From: Eulemur rufifrons
Lineage: Eukaryota > Chordata > Mammalia > Primates > Lemuridae
Direction of reading: 5' to 3'
DNA length: 64,000 nt
Assembly (NCBI RefSeq): GCF_041146395.1
Contig: NC_091002.1
Location: 6,628,501-6,692,500 of the forward strand
The notes under the pieces are model-generated. The model was not told where the DNA came from. It did not search any database and worked only from the letters and a program-made list of their open reading frames with translations. The position numbers and the translations under genes were made by a program. Positions 1 through 29,649 of this stretch are shown piece by piece (the first letter of the stretch is position 1; each line of letters starts with the position of its first letter).

Positions 1-31
1 TCAAGACTCTGTCTCCAGAAAGAAAGAAAGG
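1..31 (+). mobile_element. 3' tail of an Alu cut by the window edge
   Basis: tcaagactctgtctc followed by a GAAA-rich tail is the end of a + strand Alu. Confidence 0.7.
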
Positions 32-568
32 TAAACAAGACTAGTGACCATGGGACCCAGTTAGGAAGAGAGAGAAGGATAACTCAGACTGGGGTAGTAA
101 CTGTGGGAACCGAACTTGATGTCAGAAATCACCAGTTGTAGCAGTTCTTCACTGGCAATTTACATACTGGCTATTGGCAAAACCCATGGATGATAGTTTG
201 TAGCCATACAAATTTCTGGAAAAGATTTGGGGTGCTGCTTGATAAAAAGTCGGTAAGCAAAGTAATTGATGTGCTATATAAAAATGGCTTTGTGTGTTTA
301 TGTGTTACTGGTATCTTAGTCCATTTTCTGTTGCTATAACAGACTACCACAGACTGGGCAATTTATAAAGAAAATAAGTTTATTTGGTTCATGGTTCTGG
401 AGGCTGGGAAGTCCAAGATTCAGTGGCCACATCTGGTGAGAGCCTTTGTTCAGTGGAGCATCACATTGAGAGAGGTGAGACAGAGAAGGAAAAAGGAGGC
501 CAAACTCCCAAGATAGTGGCATTAATTAATTCATGAGGGCAGAGCCCTTATGACTCGGTCACTTCCTT

Positions 569-1252
569 TTTTTTTTTTTTTTTTTAATCTTTTTTAATTT
601 TCTTTTTTAGAGACAGGGTTTCTCTCTGTTGCCCAGGCTGGAGTCAGTGGCTCAATCATAGCTCACTGCAACCTTGAATGCCTGGGCTTAGGTGATCCTC
701 TCACCTCAGCCTCCTGAGTAGCTGGGACTATAGGTGTGCGCCACCGTGGTCGGCTAATTTTTAAAAAATATTTTGTAAGGATGAGGCCGGGCGCGGTGGC
801 TCACGCCTGTAATCCTAGCACTCTGGGAGGCCGAGGCGGGTGGATTGCTCAAGGTCAGGAGTTCGAGACCAGCCTGAGCGAGACCCCGTCTCTACTAAAA
901 ATAGAAAGACATTATATGGACACCTAAAAATCTATATAGAAAAAATTAGCCGGGCATAGTGGCGCATGCCTGTAGTCCCAGCTACTCAGGAGGCTGAGGC
1001 AGTAGGATCGCTTGAGCCCAGGAGTTTGAGGTTGCTGTGAGCTAAGCTGACGCCACGGCACTCACTCTAGCCTGGGCAACAAAGTGAGACTCTGTCTCAA
1101 CAAAAAAAAAAAAAAAAAAAAAAAAAATATTTTGTAAGGATGAGAATCTCGCTATATTGCCAGGTTGGTCTTGAACTCCTGACCTCAAGTGATCCTCCCA
1201 CCTTGGCCTCCCAAAGTGCCGGGATTACAGGTGTGAGCCACTGCACCGAGCC
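569..1252 (-). mobile_element. Older Alu, split by a younger Alu
   Basis: A T-run followed by agagacagggtttctctctg marks a minus-strand Alu; it resumes at 1144 and ends at gccactgcaccgagccc. The young + strand Alu at 785 sits in its A-rich linker. Confidence 0.85.
785..1126 (+). mobile_element. Young lemur-type Alu with perfect target duplication
   Basis: Full-length, starting ggccgggcgcggtggc and ending in a long A-run. It is flanked by identical 17-bp copies of atattttgtaaggatga (768-784, 1127-1143). It shares private changes with the copy at 33902. Confidence 0.95.
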
Positions 1253-2701
1253 CTGATCGCCTCTTAAAGATTGCACCTCTCAACACTGTTACAGTGGCAT
1301 TCAGTTTCAAAATGAGTTTTGGAGGGGACATTCAAACCAGAGCATCAAGATCTCCTTTTGAAATGATTTATCTACATATTTCACTGATTCACAAATTAGG
1401 AACCTTTGAAGGAGTCTTTATATAATGGTGGCTCATGTAGAATATTACATGGTGGGTTCTTTATTGTTAAGATATATTAATCATTCACATATGTACTCAT
1501 AACTTGTCTTTTCTAAATATCTTGTTTCTCAGCAGGATTTGGGGAATTACAGAGCAAGGTGTTTTGAGTTTCCTCTCTGAAGAGGAAGACCCAGAGCACA
1601 GATACTGCTATACCCTGAGGTGGGAGTTCAAGAAAAATGAGATATGAGCATAAAATGGAGGATGCTGTTGCAGGCATCTATAATTTCATTTGGAAGTGTT
1701 TTTTTTCCAGGCTTAAATAAGAATTGACAAGTTTATTGAATACCACACCATGAAGGGTAGGAGAGGCCTGGAAACTTTTCAAAATGAGTATTATCAGTAC
1801 CCTGCTGAGCAAAAGAGAAATTGTGATTGTATAGTTTTCCTGGACTGTTATTTTTAAACTACATGGTTTCCTGGTGCACCCACTAAGGTACATTAGCTGC
1901 AAAATGTATTGATAGCTGAATAAATTGACCTACTGTGTAGATTTCTGTTACGTACACACATTTAAGTTTAAAGAATGTCTGCTAAATGACAACTTTTTAT
2001 TTGGGGATTCTAATAGCAATTCTTTTCTGGTGTTAGGAATTTGACTCAGTTGTCTATAGAAGTCACCCTTGGTTTATGATATATCTACTGTTGGAGTCCC
2101 TGCTTACTACTGTCTCTTATAGAACCACCTGCCAAGTAGTTGTGGTTAGCCCCATATTACTTGTCCTGAGGCACAAGGAGAGCAGGGTCACTTTTTCCCA
2201 AGGTCTCACAATTAGCAGAGCTAGCGTCTTAACCCCTACCTAGCTAACTATGAATTTGTTCCTTTTGTTGGGTTTTGCTACGTCATTCACCTTTTTCTGT
2301 AGTTGGAAAGCATATGACCAGTGTTTATAGCAGCTTCAAATAGTAAAAAATAAAACTGAAAAATCAAGGATATTATCATTATTTTTACCCAAGAGGGGTC
2401 TGATTATAAATATTCTGAAGAAACTTAATTGTTCCTGAGTTTCTCCCTTTCCCCTCAGAAAGGGGAAGTGGCCTTAGGGCCTAGGCATTTCTCTGTCTGC
2501 TGCACCTCACCTCTTTAGCCCAACTGTTGCTAAAATCTACTGCTTGCTGTGGCAGTGTTCTTTGTAACCTATACTAAGATGTGCTTCCTTTCTAAGCACC
2601 TTGACATCTTCCAGTGTTTATTTTGGCCTCCTACTTGTAAGTTGAAAATGCTTCAGGTAGAGATGTTCTCTCCTGTTCTCCCACACTGATCTGTCATTGT
2701 T

Positions 2702-2852
2702 TCCCCCAAGAGACAGGGTCTCACTGTGTTGCCCAGGCGGGAGTGCAGTGGCTCTTCACAGGCACCATCAGCATGCACTGCAACCTTGAACTCCTGGACT
2801 CAAGCAATCCTCCTGCCTCAGCCTCTGGAGTAGCTGGGACTGCAGGAGTGGG
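2702..2852 (-). mobile_element. Alu monomer fragment
   Basis: gagacagggtctcactgtgt through gtagctgggactgcagg; diverged and lacking the second monomer. Confidence 0.8.
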
Positions 2853-3548
2853 CTCTGATCATCTGTTTTTTAAGTCTCCCTTTGTTTCCTTTTGGTGATT
2901 GTTTTTACTTGCAGTGTAAAGGCTCTATTTCCCCTATTTCTGAAATTCTTTTTCTTTCTCAAAAACACCTGCTATCTCTTTCAAACAACTGATGACCTTG
3001 ATAATTTCATTTCAATGGAAAAAAATCCTTGCTTATTTGCATGATTGTCCCAAGTGCTGTGCTAAGGGGAGGGGATGCCATGATAAACAATCAATTTAAG
3101 GTTAAATGTTTATCATGTTAGGGGAGTACAAAGAAATGGTTAAATCAGGACTTGGAGGAGTGAGAGAAATGGAAATATCCTTTGAGGTGGGCCTTGAAGG
3201 ATGAGCAGAAATTTCCCAAAGTAGAATTCCAAAGTAGGGTGGAAATGGCAGGACCCTTGACCATATATCAAATTATGGCACTATGGTAGGAAAGAACCTA
3301 GAATGGGTGACTCGCATCCCGGGTACCTGCAGTATAGCACAGTTCTACTGCAAATCCTGGTTTTGAAGCATGAATTTGTTCTAATGAGATTGATATATTA
3401 GGGAACAACTTGAACATAATGGGGATTTTTAGATTGTGTACAATTTCATCTGTGAGAAATATTAGGTGAATACAAATTTAAACCCAGCAGAACCAAGCCA
3501 CGTGCACTGTATATACCTCAGTCATCTACCACCTACCTCAGTTGACTT

Positions 3549-3895
3549 CTTTTTTTTTTTTTTTTTTTTTTGAGACAGAGTCTCACTTTGTTGCCCAGGC
3601 TAGAGTGAGTGCCGTGGCGTCAGCCTAGCTCACAGCAACCTCAAACTCCTGAGCTCAAGGGATCCTCCTGTCTCAGCCTCCCGAGTAGTTGGGACTACAG
3701 GCATGCACCACCATGCCCGGCTAATTTTTTTTTGATATATATATTTTTAGCTGTCCATATAATTTCTTTCTATTTTTAGTAGAGATGGGGTCTCGCTCTT
3801 GCTCAGGCTGGTCTCGAACTCCTGAGCTCAAACGATCCGCCCACCTCGGCCTCCCAGAGTGCTAGGATTACAGGCGTGAGCCACCGCGCCCGGCC
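3549..3895 (-). mobile_element. Lemur-type Alu, full length
   Basis: T-run, gagacagagtctcac, the gccgtggcgtcagcctagc diagnostic and the end ccgcgcccggcc; little diverged. Confidence 0.95.
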
Positions 3896-4182
3896 TTCCT
3901 TAGCTTCTTTTGTGTGAGTCACTGACAAAGGTTTTGAATGCTGTGCCCCTAATTCCATTTTTTCCTCATAAACCCTGTGGGTTTTTGCATTGTGAGATGA
4001 TTTTTTTTTTTTTTTAAGGAGCACATATGTCCGTAACTACAAATGAAGCTGGAAAGGTGGAGGGGTGAGTTGGGAGAGGGGGTTGGCTACATGGAGTGAA
4101 GACTTTGGGCCATGCTCTGAAGGCAATGGTTGTGATCATTTGGGAGCATGTGCCATAATCTTGGATCTTTTGGAGCCTGGTG

Positions 4183-4470
<288 letters not shown>

Positions 4471-5344
4471 TGTGGAGGCCTTGTGAAGCTTTTAATCTCC
4501 ACAGACCCACCTAATGTTCTTCCTTTTGCTCCCTCCCCTTCCTGTTAGAGCACTCCTATCGTTGTAGGTGTTTGTGAAGCTTTATCTTCCCTGGAAGCCA
4601 TAGCCATCGACTTCTTTGCTTTCTAGGTAAAGTGTTGAGGCAGAGGGTCTGGATTAGGGCTTCTGCTGCAGCTCATGGGCCGGGTGCTGGATCCCACTGC
4701 CAAAATGAAGGTTCCTAGAGAATTGGGTGTGGCTAGCCCTTTGGTGACTGCATGTGTCATTTCATGAGCCAGCCCACAGATGCATCTGACTAAGGATGGA
4801 GGGAATGCCTGTGCTGAGGAGCCCAGGGGCACTGCTATTTGAGATCAGCACCCCCTCTGGTGTACGCTTGGGGGAGTTCCCATGTGAGGCACTGCTCAGC
4901 TGCTCTCTGCTGGTATGGGTCAAAGAATCAGATTTGTAAACTTCTGACCACCACTCCCATCCCAACTGACCCTGGGTTCAGGATAGAGTAGGAGCAGCTA
5001 AGCTTGCCAGCTGGTCTTCTCTGGCAGGCTTCATGTTCAGTGGCCATCAGTGTTGCAGCAGCCCAGCATGCCTGCTTCCGGTGCTGGCCATGTCTTTGCG
5101 GGAAGGGTGGCAGGTTGTTGATGGCCTCCAGCCATCTCCAGGTAGATTTGCCCATTGGCCTCTGCTGTCTTCTCAACCTCCAGAGGAGTGGTTCCTTAGG
5201 TTTCCTTCATTTCCTTCCTTTTCCCTGGCCCCAGGAATTACCTTGTTTGTATCAGCCCCAAATCGCAGACCACCTCAGCTGAAAAATGTGAAGGCTGAAG
5301 GCCCCCAGGGATTTCAGTTGTGGCCTAATTGTGGGTGGCGGCTT

Positions 5345-5371
5345 CATCACCACCACCACCACCACCACCAT
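5345..5371 (+). repeat. (CAC)n microsatellite
   Basis: About nine CAC units. In one frame it reads as polyhistidine, but no gene surrounds it. Confidence 0.95.
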
Positions 5372-5799
5372 TGGGTAATTGTGTCAGACCCTGGTCAGAC
5401 GATAAACTTGTGGAAGGCCCAGTCACATCTACTCAGCATCTAAACATGCCTCATTGCCTCTCTAAGCATAGTCTGCTGCTTTCTGCTTGACCAGATTCTT
5501 TCATCTAGTCCCTGCAAAAACCTCAGGGGGGACCAATGTTCAAGGCCCCTGAGGCTTCTTTAGAAATAAGTAACTTACATTGCTTCTGTGCTGGCTTTCA
5601 TCTGCCTCCTCTCTGAGTCCTCCTCTAAGTCTAAGCAGTCATGATTAGCTACATCCTGCCAAATCTTTTCTGGAAATGAAAAGAACCTTGCTGAGAACCA
5701 GAAACATTTGTTCTAGTTCTCCTGGGGGTGAAGGTTTGCATTGCTCTTATTTAGTAGCACTAACACTTGTAAGAAGATGTATGTTTTTGGTCCTTCTGG

Positions 5800-5955
5800 T
5801 ATAATACATATTTATTACTTAATTTATTGATCATCTGTCAAGTTAGAATATAAGCTCCATGAGTGGGTTTTTTGTTGTTGTTTACCACTCTATTTCTGGC
5901 CCCTGGAAAAGTGCCTGACCCAGACTAGGCACCTGTAAATAGTTACTGAATTAAT
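5800..5955 (+). mobile_element. L2 3' end fragment
   Basis: ataagctccatgagtggg, then agtgcctgacccagac and a tail with actgaatta, resembles the L2 terminus. Ancient and diverged. Confidence 0.55.
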
Positions 5956-5984
5956 CAGCTGATGGCATTGCCTTCAGGGTGGTA

Positions 5985-6140
5985 GGAACCATACTGGGTG
6001 CTTTCATTCAGTGGCCACTGTTCCAGAGAACAGCTACAGGGTGAGAGATATTTTTCTCACATTAAAGATATGGACACTGAGGCACAGAAGTCAAGTATTT
6101 GTGCAAGGCTACAGGGCTTAAATGGCCAGCCGCATACTTG
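5985..6140 (-). mobile_element. MIR fragment
   Basis: catactgggtgctttcat ... gacactgaggcacagaag ... aaggctacagggctt follows the reverse complement of MIR. Confidence 0.6.
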
Positions 6141-6326
6141 CTGACTACTTACCATGCACCCTTATTTGTATAACAAGCACGAGGCTCGTGTTTTTCTCAA
6201 GGCAGTGGCATAAAGATCCATTTATGAAGCTCTGATGTGAAGGCTATTGGCAGCTTTCAGGGTTCGTGTCCAGTTTCTGGAGGGCAGGTTGTATAGGGCA
6301 TTGGAAATTGTTGTCAGCCTTGAGGG

Positions 6327-6694
<368 letters not shown>

Positions 6695-6715
6695 TCAGTG
6701 TGGGTTTTTGTTTTG

Positions 6716-6836
6716 GTTTTTAAGATGGGGTCTTGCTATATTGTCCAGGCTGATCTTGAATTCCTGCCTTAAGTGATCCTCCCGCTTCAGCCTCCTGAGT
6801 AGCTGGGACTACAGGCACAAGCTACCACACCCAGCT
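6716..6836 (-). mobile_element. Alu monomer fragment
   Basis: aagatggggtcttgctatat through accacacccagct. Confidence 0.75.
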
Positions 6837-7959
6837 CTGCCTTGGAAATTTTTGACATTCTTTACAAAAGTAGTTGAATAGTACACCACAGTCTTTAAAA
6901 TATTCTTACTCTTTAACACACATTCTGTAATTCTACTTTTGAAATTTCATTTAGGGAAATAATTAAAATAACATGGGAATGATTATATGTTTATGGCTTA
7001 AAGGGGAATATGCAACCTAGGCAGTTGGTGCCAGCCAGTGCCCAGTCAGTCACTGATATGTTGGCATTGCCTTGATGAAATTCTGTAGGATTTAGGCTTC
7101 TCTCTGCTATTACCCTGCCACCGTAAGAGTCTACCCTGGCTGGCTCATCTAACTCACAGAAGACTAACACCCTTGCATCAGAATAGCCATTTATGAGTTT
7201 ATAGTGAGAACTGTTTTATAGTTGCCACACAGGGTGAGTGACCTGATGTCCCTGCACATCGTGTCTGTAGGAAAATGCACAAGGAGCCATATTAGGGTAA
7301 AGATTGCTTGGTGATTGTGTGTAGAACCAGAGTGGGAGTCGGGGGAGCTGGGTCTCTTATTTTCAGTGAGTAATTGTATCAGACTCTGCTGTCAGGTGGT
7401 TTGAGGGCTCTTTGTACCTGCTGTGGGGCTGCGCTAAACAGAAAACTTCTCATCAGAACATCTCCCTTGGGATGTGCTGCAGAGTTGCGGCTTCCTTCTG
7501 TTTCTGGTGTGCCCCCTCCCACGACCCATTTCTGCTGTCTCTCCTTTGCCCATGGGAATTTCATGGTGTGAGAGAATCGCTTCCAGTTTAACACTCTTCC
7601 TGTTTCCTGCCTGATGATCGGTTTCCACCCATTGTCAGACTCCTCTATATGTGTTGTACACACTTGTATACATAGACAGATGGTGGTTCAATTTAGGATT
7701 TTTTTTTTTACCTTACACAATGGGTTTATGGAAATGTAGCCTCATTGTAAGTGGAGGAGCATGATATACATATTTGCCATATATATTAATATATATACTC
7801 ACATGCACGTATGATTATATATGTCACACTCCTCCTAGAGCTTGAGTGGGAGATTGACATCTGAAGTGTCCATAATAGCTTTATTGGAAAAAATAAACCT
7901 CTAACAAGATGGTGATGATTATGTAGACCAATAAGTCTATAAGAGCACAGAAAGCCCCA

Positions 7960-8520
7960 TCTAGTCTCTTCTCTCCCCTGCACTCTTGCCACTACCTCCA
8001 AGCCACACAGCTTTCTTCTCACCTGAGTTACTTGGAGTCTCCTCCCTGGTCTATTAATACATTCTGACTTGTTCAGTCTCCCATCTGTCCTCACAGCACA
8101 CAGGTAACACAGTCTCTCTAAATGCAGATCTCAACATGTCATCCCCATCCTAAAACTGTTGATTGCCCTGCCTTTGGGGTGCTGTATGAGGCTTGCCCCC
8201 TTTGCTGTCCTCTCTTCTTTCACCCCTCCACGCAGGGCTTGTCTCTTCCCTTCTGCCTAGCCCCACCCACCCAGATTGTTTCTTCACTAACTTGTCCTGT
8301 TGCTGTAGGCACCTGTTCAGTGCAGCTTCCTCTAGGCCACCCAGCCTGATCCTCAGCACATTGGGCTTGGGGTGCAACTCCTTTGCTCCTGCTTGCACGT
8401 GCCTTGGTTACCAGTCTCCCACTTCCTGTGACCAAGCTTACTGGCTGCCTTTTAGTCCCCCCACCTGTGCATTGCAGCTGTTCACTGCATCTTCCTTCTT
8501 GAAATGCTGGTGTCCCTAGG
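7960..8520 (+). mobile_element. L2 body fragment
   Basis: Pattern ccactacctccaagcc ... cacctgagttac ... atctcaacatgtcatcccc follows the L2 3' region, with divergence expected of an ancient copy. Confidence 0.5.
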
Positions 8521-9206
8521 TTCTCCTAGCTTTATTTCTGACTCTTTCATTCTCTTTTATCTACCGCTCCAAATTTTCATGAATTCTGAAATCTCTGCCT
8601 TCACCCCAGTTCTTGATCCTGAGTTTTCCAGCTGCCTGTGGACCTTGCTTCCTGGGTATCTCACATCCAGCATTTCAAAAACTACCCTTAACACCTATTC
8701 TTTTCTTCTTTCCCTCATTTGGATTTTCAGCATCACCTTCCATAGTGACCAGCTAGATACTTTGGCCTGAATTGTTTCTCTTTCACCCTCAAAGCTTTAG
8801 GAATCCCTGGATTCTGGCTTTGCTGACCTCTCCCAGTCAGGAATGGCTGGTGCTCTATACCAGCTCTTCTTTTCTTAGTGGCAGAGGCATTGTCAACCAC
8901 CCACTCTTACCCCAAGGCATTTATTCCTTCAATAAATATAAGTATCTGCTTTGTGCAGTATCTTAGCTAGATAAAAAGTAGACAAAGCCCTGTCCTTGTG
9001 GCACTTAAAGCAAGTGAGAGCACACTGGATGACTGCAGGGTTTGCCTTGAGAAACTAAATGGGGGGCCAGGGTTGCTGGAGGAAGGTGGCAACAAGGGTT
9101 CCTTTCTGGACATACTAAATTTGGGAAACCTGGAAAACATCTCAGTGTTCCGTCTTGTTTATAGCATTAATACATCTGATTCTAGCATTAACGTAATATT
9201 TATTTA

Positions 9207-9440
9207 ATAAGAGTGTGGGTTCTGGTGTCAGAATGCCCTGGGTTAAGTCCAGGCCCTGATGTTTACTAGTTGTGGACTTTGGCATGTTACTTAATTCTTG
9301 GTCATCCTTACCTGCCTTGTGTGTAAGATGGTGATTGTAATAGTACCTGCCTCCTTACTGTGTGATATGAGGAGTATGTGAGATGGTATTTAGAAAGCAC
9401 AGTGCCTTGTGCATAGATGTAACATATAAATTTCAGCTGT
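9207..9440 (+). mobile_element. MIR element
   Basis: gtgggttctggtgtcagaat, then tgccctgggttaagtcc, then taatagtacctgcctcc and gcacagtgccttgtgcat match MIR nearly end to end. Confidence 0.75.
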
Positions 9441-10085
9441 TATTAGTCCTCTTATTCTGATGGCCTCTGTGACTTGCATGATCCAGAACCTTTCCCATGA
9501 CCCCTAGCCTCTGTTCACACACTGTTCTTCTGAATCCCACCCTGGAAGTGCCCTGCTGGGAATGCTCCCTTCTCACCTCTGTGCCCTGCCTTCCCGCTTC
9601 CTGTGTCCTCTCACTCCTGAGCCTCACTGTCCCCCCAAACGAAAAACCAGATTTGAAATGAATTGCCATATTGGCCCAGGGCACAGAGAATGGGGAAGCT
9701 CTGGGAAACCTTCTAGGGAAGTAATAGTCTAACTGGGCCTATAGGGATGCAGGGGCTGGTTTCAGAAAGTGATGAGGAGTGTGCAGGTCAGGACGGCCAC
9801 AGGATTATCTCTTCAACAGCCATATTTGAAAGCCAGAATACCAATGAAATAAGAGGCTTAGGGAACAACCGAGGTATGTGCCTCAGATTGTTTCCCTTTA
9901 TAGGCAAATCTCTCCTTCCTCCGTCAATGACATTTTTGTTAGATTCTTCTAAGACACACTATGTAGATAATTTTTCAGGAAATAAAAAACCTGTATCCTA
10001 GGTAGGCACCCAAATGTTAGACATTTCTTAGCACCAGCATAGACAATTCTTGGGACCAGTCATGCACATTAGAACCCAGGAAATA

Positions 10086-10554
<469 letters not shown>

Positions 10555-10630
10555 TCATTGTAGCCAGAGCCTGCACCCGAAAGTCTGTATAAAGGTGAAC
10601 GCTTACTAGGTGAGGTGTTGCTTTAGATCG

Positions 10631-10763
10631 ATTTTTTTTTTTTTTTAAGAGACGAGTCTTTCTGTGTTGCTCAGGCTAGTCTCATACTCATGGATTCAAA
10701 TGATCTTCCCGCCTCAGCCTCCCAGGTAGCTGGGATTACTGGCGCAAGGCACTGCACCCAGCT
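10631..10763 (-). mobile_element. Alu monomer
   Basis: T-run, agagacgagtctttctgtgt, ending gcactgcacccagct. Confidence 0.8.
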
Positions 10764-11374
10764 GGTTTGAGAAGCATTTATACATTCTCCAGTGCAAGCA
10801 CCTGGTCCCACAATATGGGCTGGCATAAGCTGTCAGGAGATGTAAGTCTACCTTTAGCAAGTGACACAGTGAAGAGGGTTAAGCCATTCAGGTCAGGGTA
10901 GAAAATTAGGTACCCAGGGAGCAAGTATATTCATGGTATGCCATTTTCTTGGAACCAGACCACTAAGTGCTCTAGAAAGAGGCTCAGCTGGGTTGGGCAG
11001 CCCCTTTGGGCTTCTCCTGGAAAACCTGCTCTGGCCTTCTCTTCTCCTCTTGTACTTCTTGTTATAGCACATGAGTGAGCTGCCTACCAGCACCCCTCCC
11101 CACCCTTCTCCTTCCACTAGATTCTGAACAAAAACTGTGTCTACTCTGCTCTATCCTCATGGCAGAGGCCATACTGTGAATGAGGTAGGGAGGTTACAGC
11201 CTGTTCTTAGAGGGGCGGTGGGATATGCTATCACTGCATCTTACGGCTTGCGCAGAGAGATGGAGCTGGGCACTGGGGTGGTATACTTGGAGAGACTGCA
11301 AGCCTGGTGCTGGTGACAAAATATGGTGACATCAGCCCACAGACTTTGGGCCTTCAAGTGTGCCTGCACCATTC

Positions 11375-11500
11375 CAAGGGCTCTCTTAGTATTAACCCTG
11401 GAATCCTCACACATCTGTTGAGGTTAGTGCTTGTCCTGTTTTGTATAGGTAAGGAAACAGCACAGAGTTCAATGGTCACAAGTTGGGGTTTGAAGGTGCC
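11375..11500 (-). mobile_element. MIR fragment
   Basis: ggaatcctcacacatctgt ... aggtaaggaaacagcacag resembles the reverse complement of the MIR core. Confidence 0.5.
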
Positions 11501-11833
11501 TGGATTTCAATCCCAGCTGTCTGGCTTCAGAGATGTGCTCTATTGGCAATGCCAGCTTGCCTCTACACACCAGGCTTAGGAGTTGGGACTCAGTGAGGAA
11601 CCTGGGAAAGCTGCCGTAGCAAACTGCTTTAGAAAGATGGGTTGGCAGTAGGGTAGTATCTAGAGAGGGGAGATGGATTACAAGGAGGTGTGGTCCAGAG
11701 GAATGTGACAAGGTGGCAAGCAACACTGGGGATGAACAGAAGGATGGGATTGGGAGCAGTCCTATCATTTCTGCCACCAAGATCTCTCTCAACTATGTCT
11801 ACTTCTTTGCAACTGCATGATCATTACCCTAGT

Positions 11834-11980
11834 CCAGCGAGCCCCACAGTGTGGCCTCTGGAGCAGCACCATCAGCATCACCTAGGAACTTGTTAGAGAT
11901 GCAGTTTGGGGGACCCAGCAACCTGTGTTTAACAAACCCTCCAGGTGAGCCTGGTGCAGGTTCAAGTTTGAGAGCCACTG
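11834..11980 (+). mobile_element. MER5A-like hAT-Charlie element
   Basis: catcagcatcacctaggaac, ttgttagagatgcagtttg, cctccaggtgagcctggtg and the end gagagccactg follow MER5A; non-autonomous and ancient. Confidence 0.8.
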
Positions 11981-12865
11981 CCCTCGTACTGGGTGACCAC
12001 AGAAGTCTTCTTGCTTTGGCACTTTCTCTCTGTCCCTCAGTCTTGCCCTGTGCTCAGGACTTCCTTCCCAGCTAGAATCATGTTTTTGCACCTTCCACAC
12101 CAATTACATACACTTGAACTCCTGGGTGCAAGGTTTTGCTTCTTGTTCATTCCCTCACCCACTACATCCCTGGCACTGAGTTTACTGTGGTCAGCTGCCA
12201 CCTCACAGTGGGCCCCAAATAAAACCCAAGGACTTCTCAGCCTCCACACGTGGTGCTTTCTCTGCCCTTCTTGGAACCTTCTACCTGGCTTCCTGATCCA
12301 CAGTCTCCTGTCCTCCATTCACCTGTTGCCAGTGACAGAAGTCTCAGCTGGATACAGGGTGCTTCAGGGTGGGTGGCTCTTGCCTCCTGAACTCGTGAGA
12401 AGAGCTCAAGGCTCTGGGTTCTGCTCGGCCTTGGAAGCTCTGCGCCCCACCCCTGGCATTACTGAGGAGTTGGTGTGATCACATGTGGCAGTTCTGACTG
12501 GTCTTTTCCTGGGAGATGGCACAGTGGTTCCAATGGCAGGCTTTGGGATCAGGAAGCCCTGTATTCAACAAGAATGCTTACTTCCTAACATGAATGTGGG
12601 ATTAAGGACATGAATTGCATAAAGTGTTCAGTAAAGCACCCCGGTGACAGAAAGGATTGGTAAATTATTGAACTTTGTTATCAGTGATGCAGGTGGCAGC
12701 ATTTATCAAGTCAATATCTTTGTTTGTCAGGACTTGAAGATACTGGAAATCTATCTGGCTCCAAATTCTTTTGAAAGCCAGAGGAAGAGTAACCAGTGGG
12801 GACGAGAGGTTAAGAACGTTCAACTTCCCTGCAAACTTTGGTACAGATCACTTCTTTTTCTGTAG

Positions 12866-12884
12866 GTTGCCACCAAAGAGCACA

Positions 12885-12893
<9 letters not shown>
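12866..12893 (+). CDS. RNF4: RNF4 coding exon 1 (28 nt, start codon)
   Basis: A pyrimidine tract and tag precede position 12866; the donor gtaagt begins at 12894. The exon holds 19 nt of 5' UTR (gttgccaccaaagagcaca) and only nine coding bases, ATG AGT ACA (Met-Ser-Thr). The ATG at 12885 is the first residue of RNF4, and the exon ends in phase 0. At least one non-coding RNF4 exon must lie upstream, probably outside the window. Confidence 0.93.

Positions 12894-29649
<16,756 letters not shown>

Larger units (their letters stand above)
309..1344 (-). mobile_element. ERVL-MaLR (MST/MLT1-type) LTR, interrupted by Alus
   Basis: On the + strand it opens with tcttagtccattttctgttg and ctgggcaatttataaag, the reverse complement of a MaLR LTR 3' end, and closes with ttcaaaccagagca. 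The middle is displaced by a minus Alu (569-1252) that itself carries a younger Alu. No retroviral genes are present. Confidence 0.75.

Noticed and set aside
5033..5443. 136-codon open frame with nine consecutive histidines
   Set aside because: The histidines come from a (CAC)n microsatellite. The frame has no splice or promoter context, overlaps an equally open antisense frame and is not conserved-looking.
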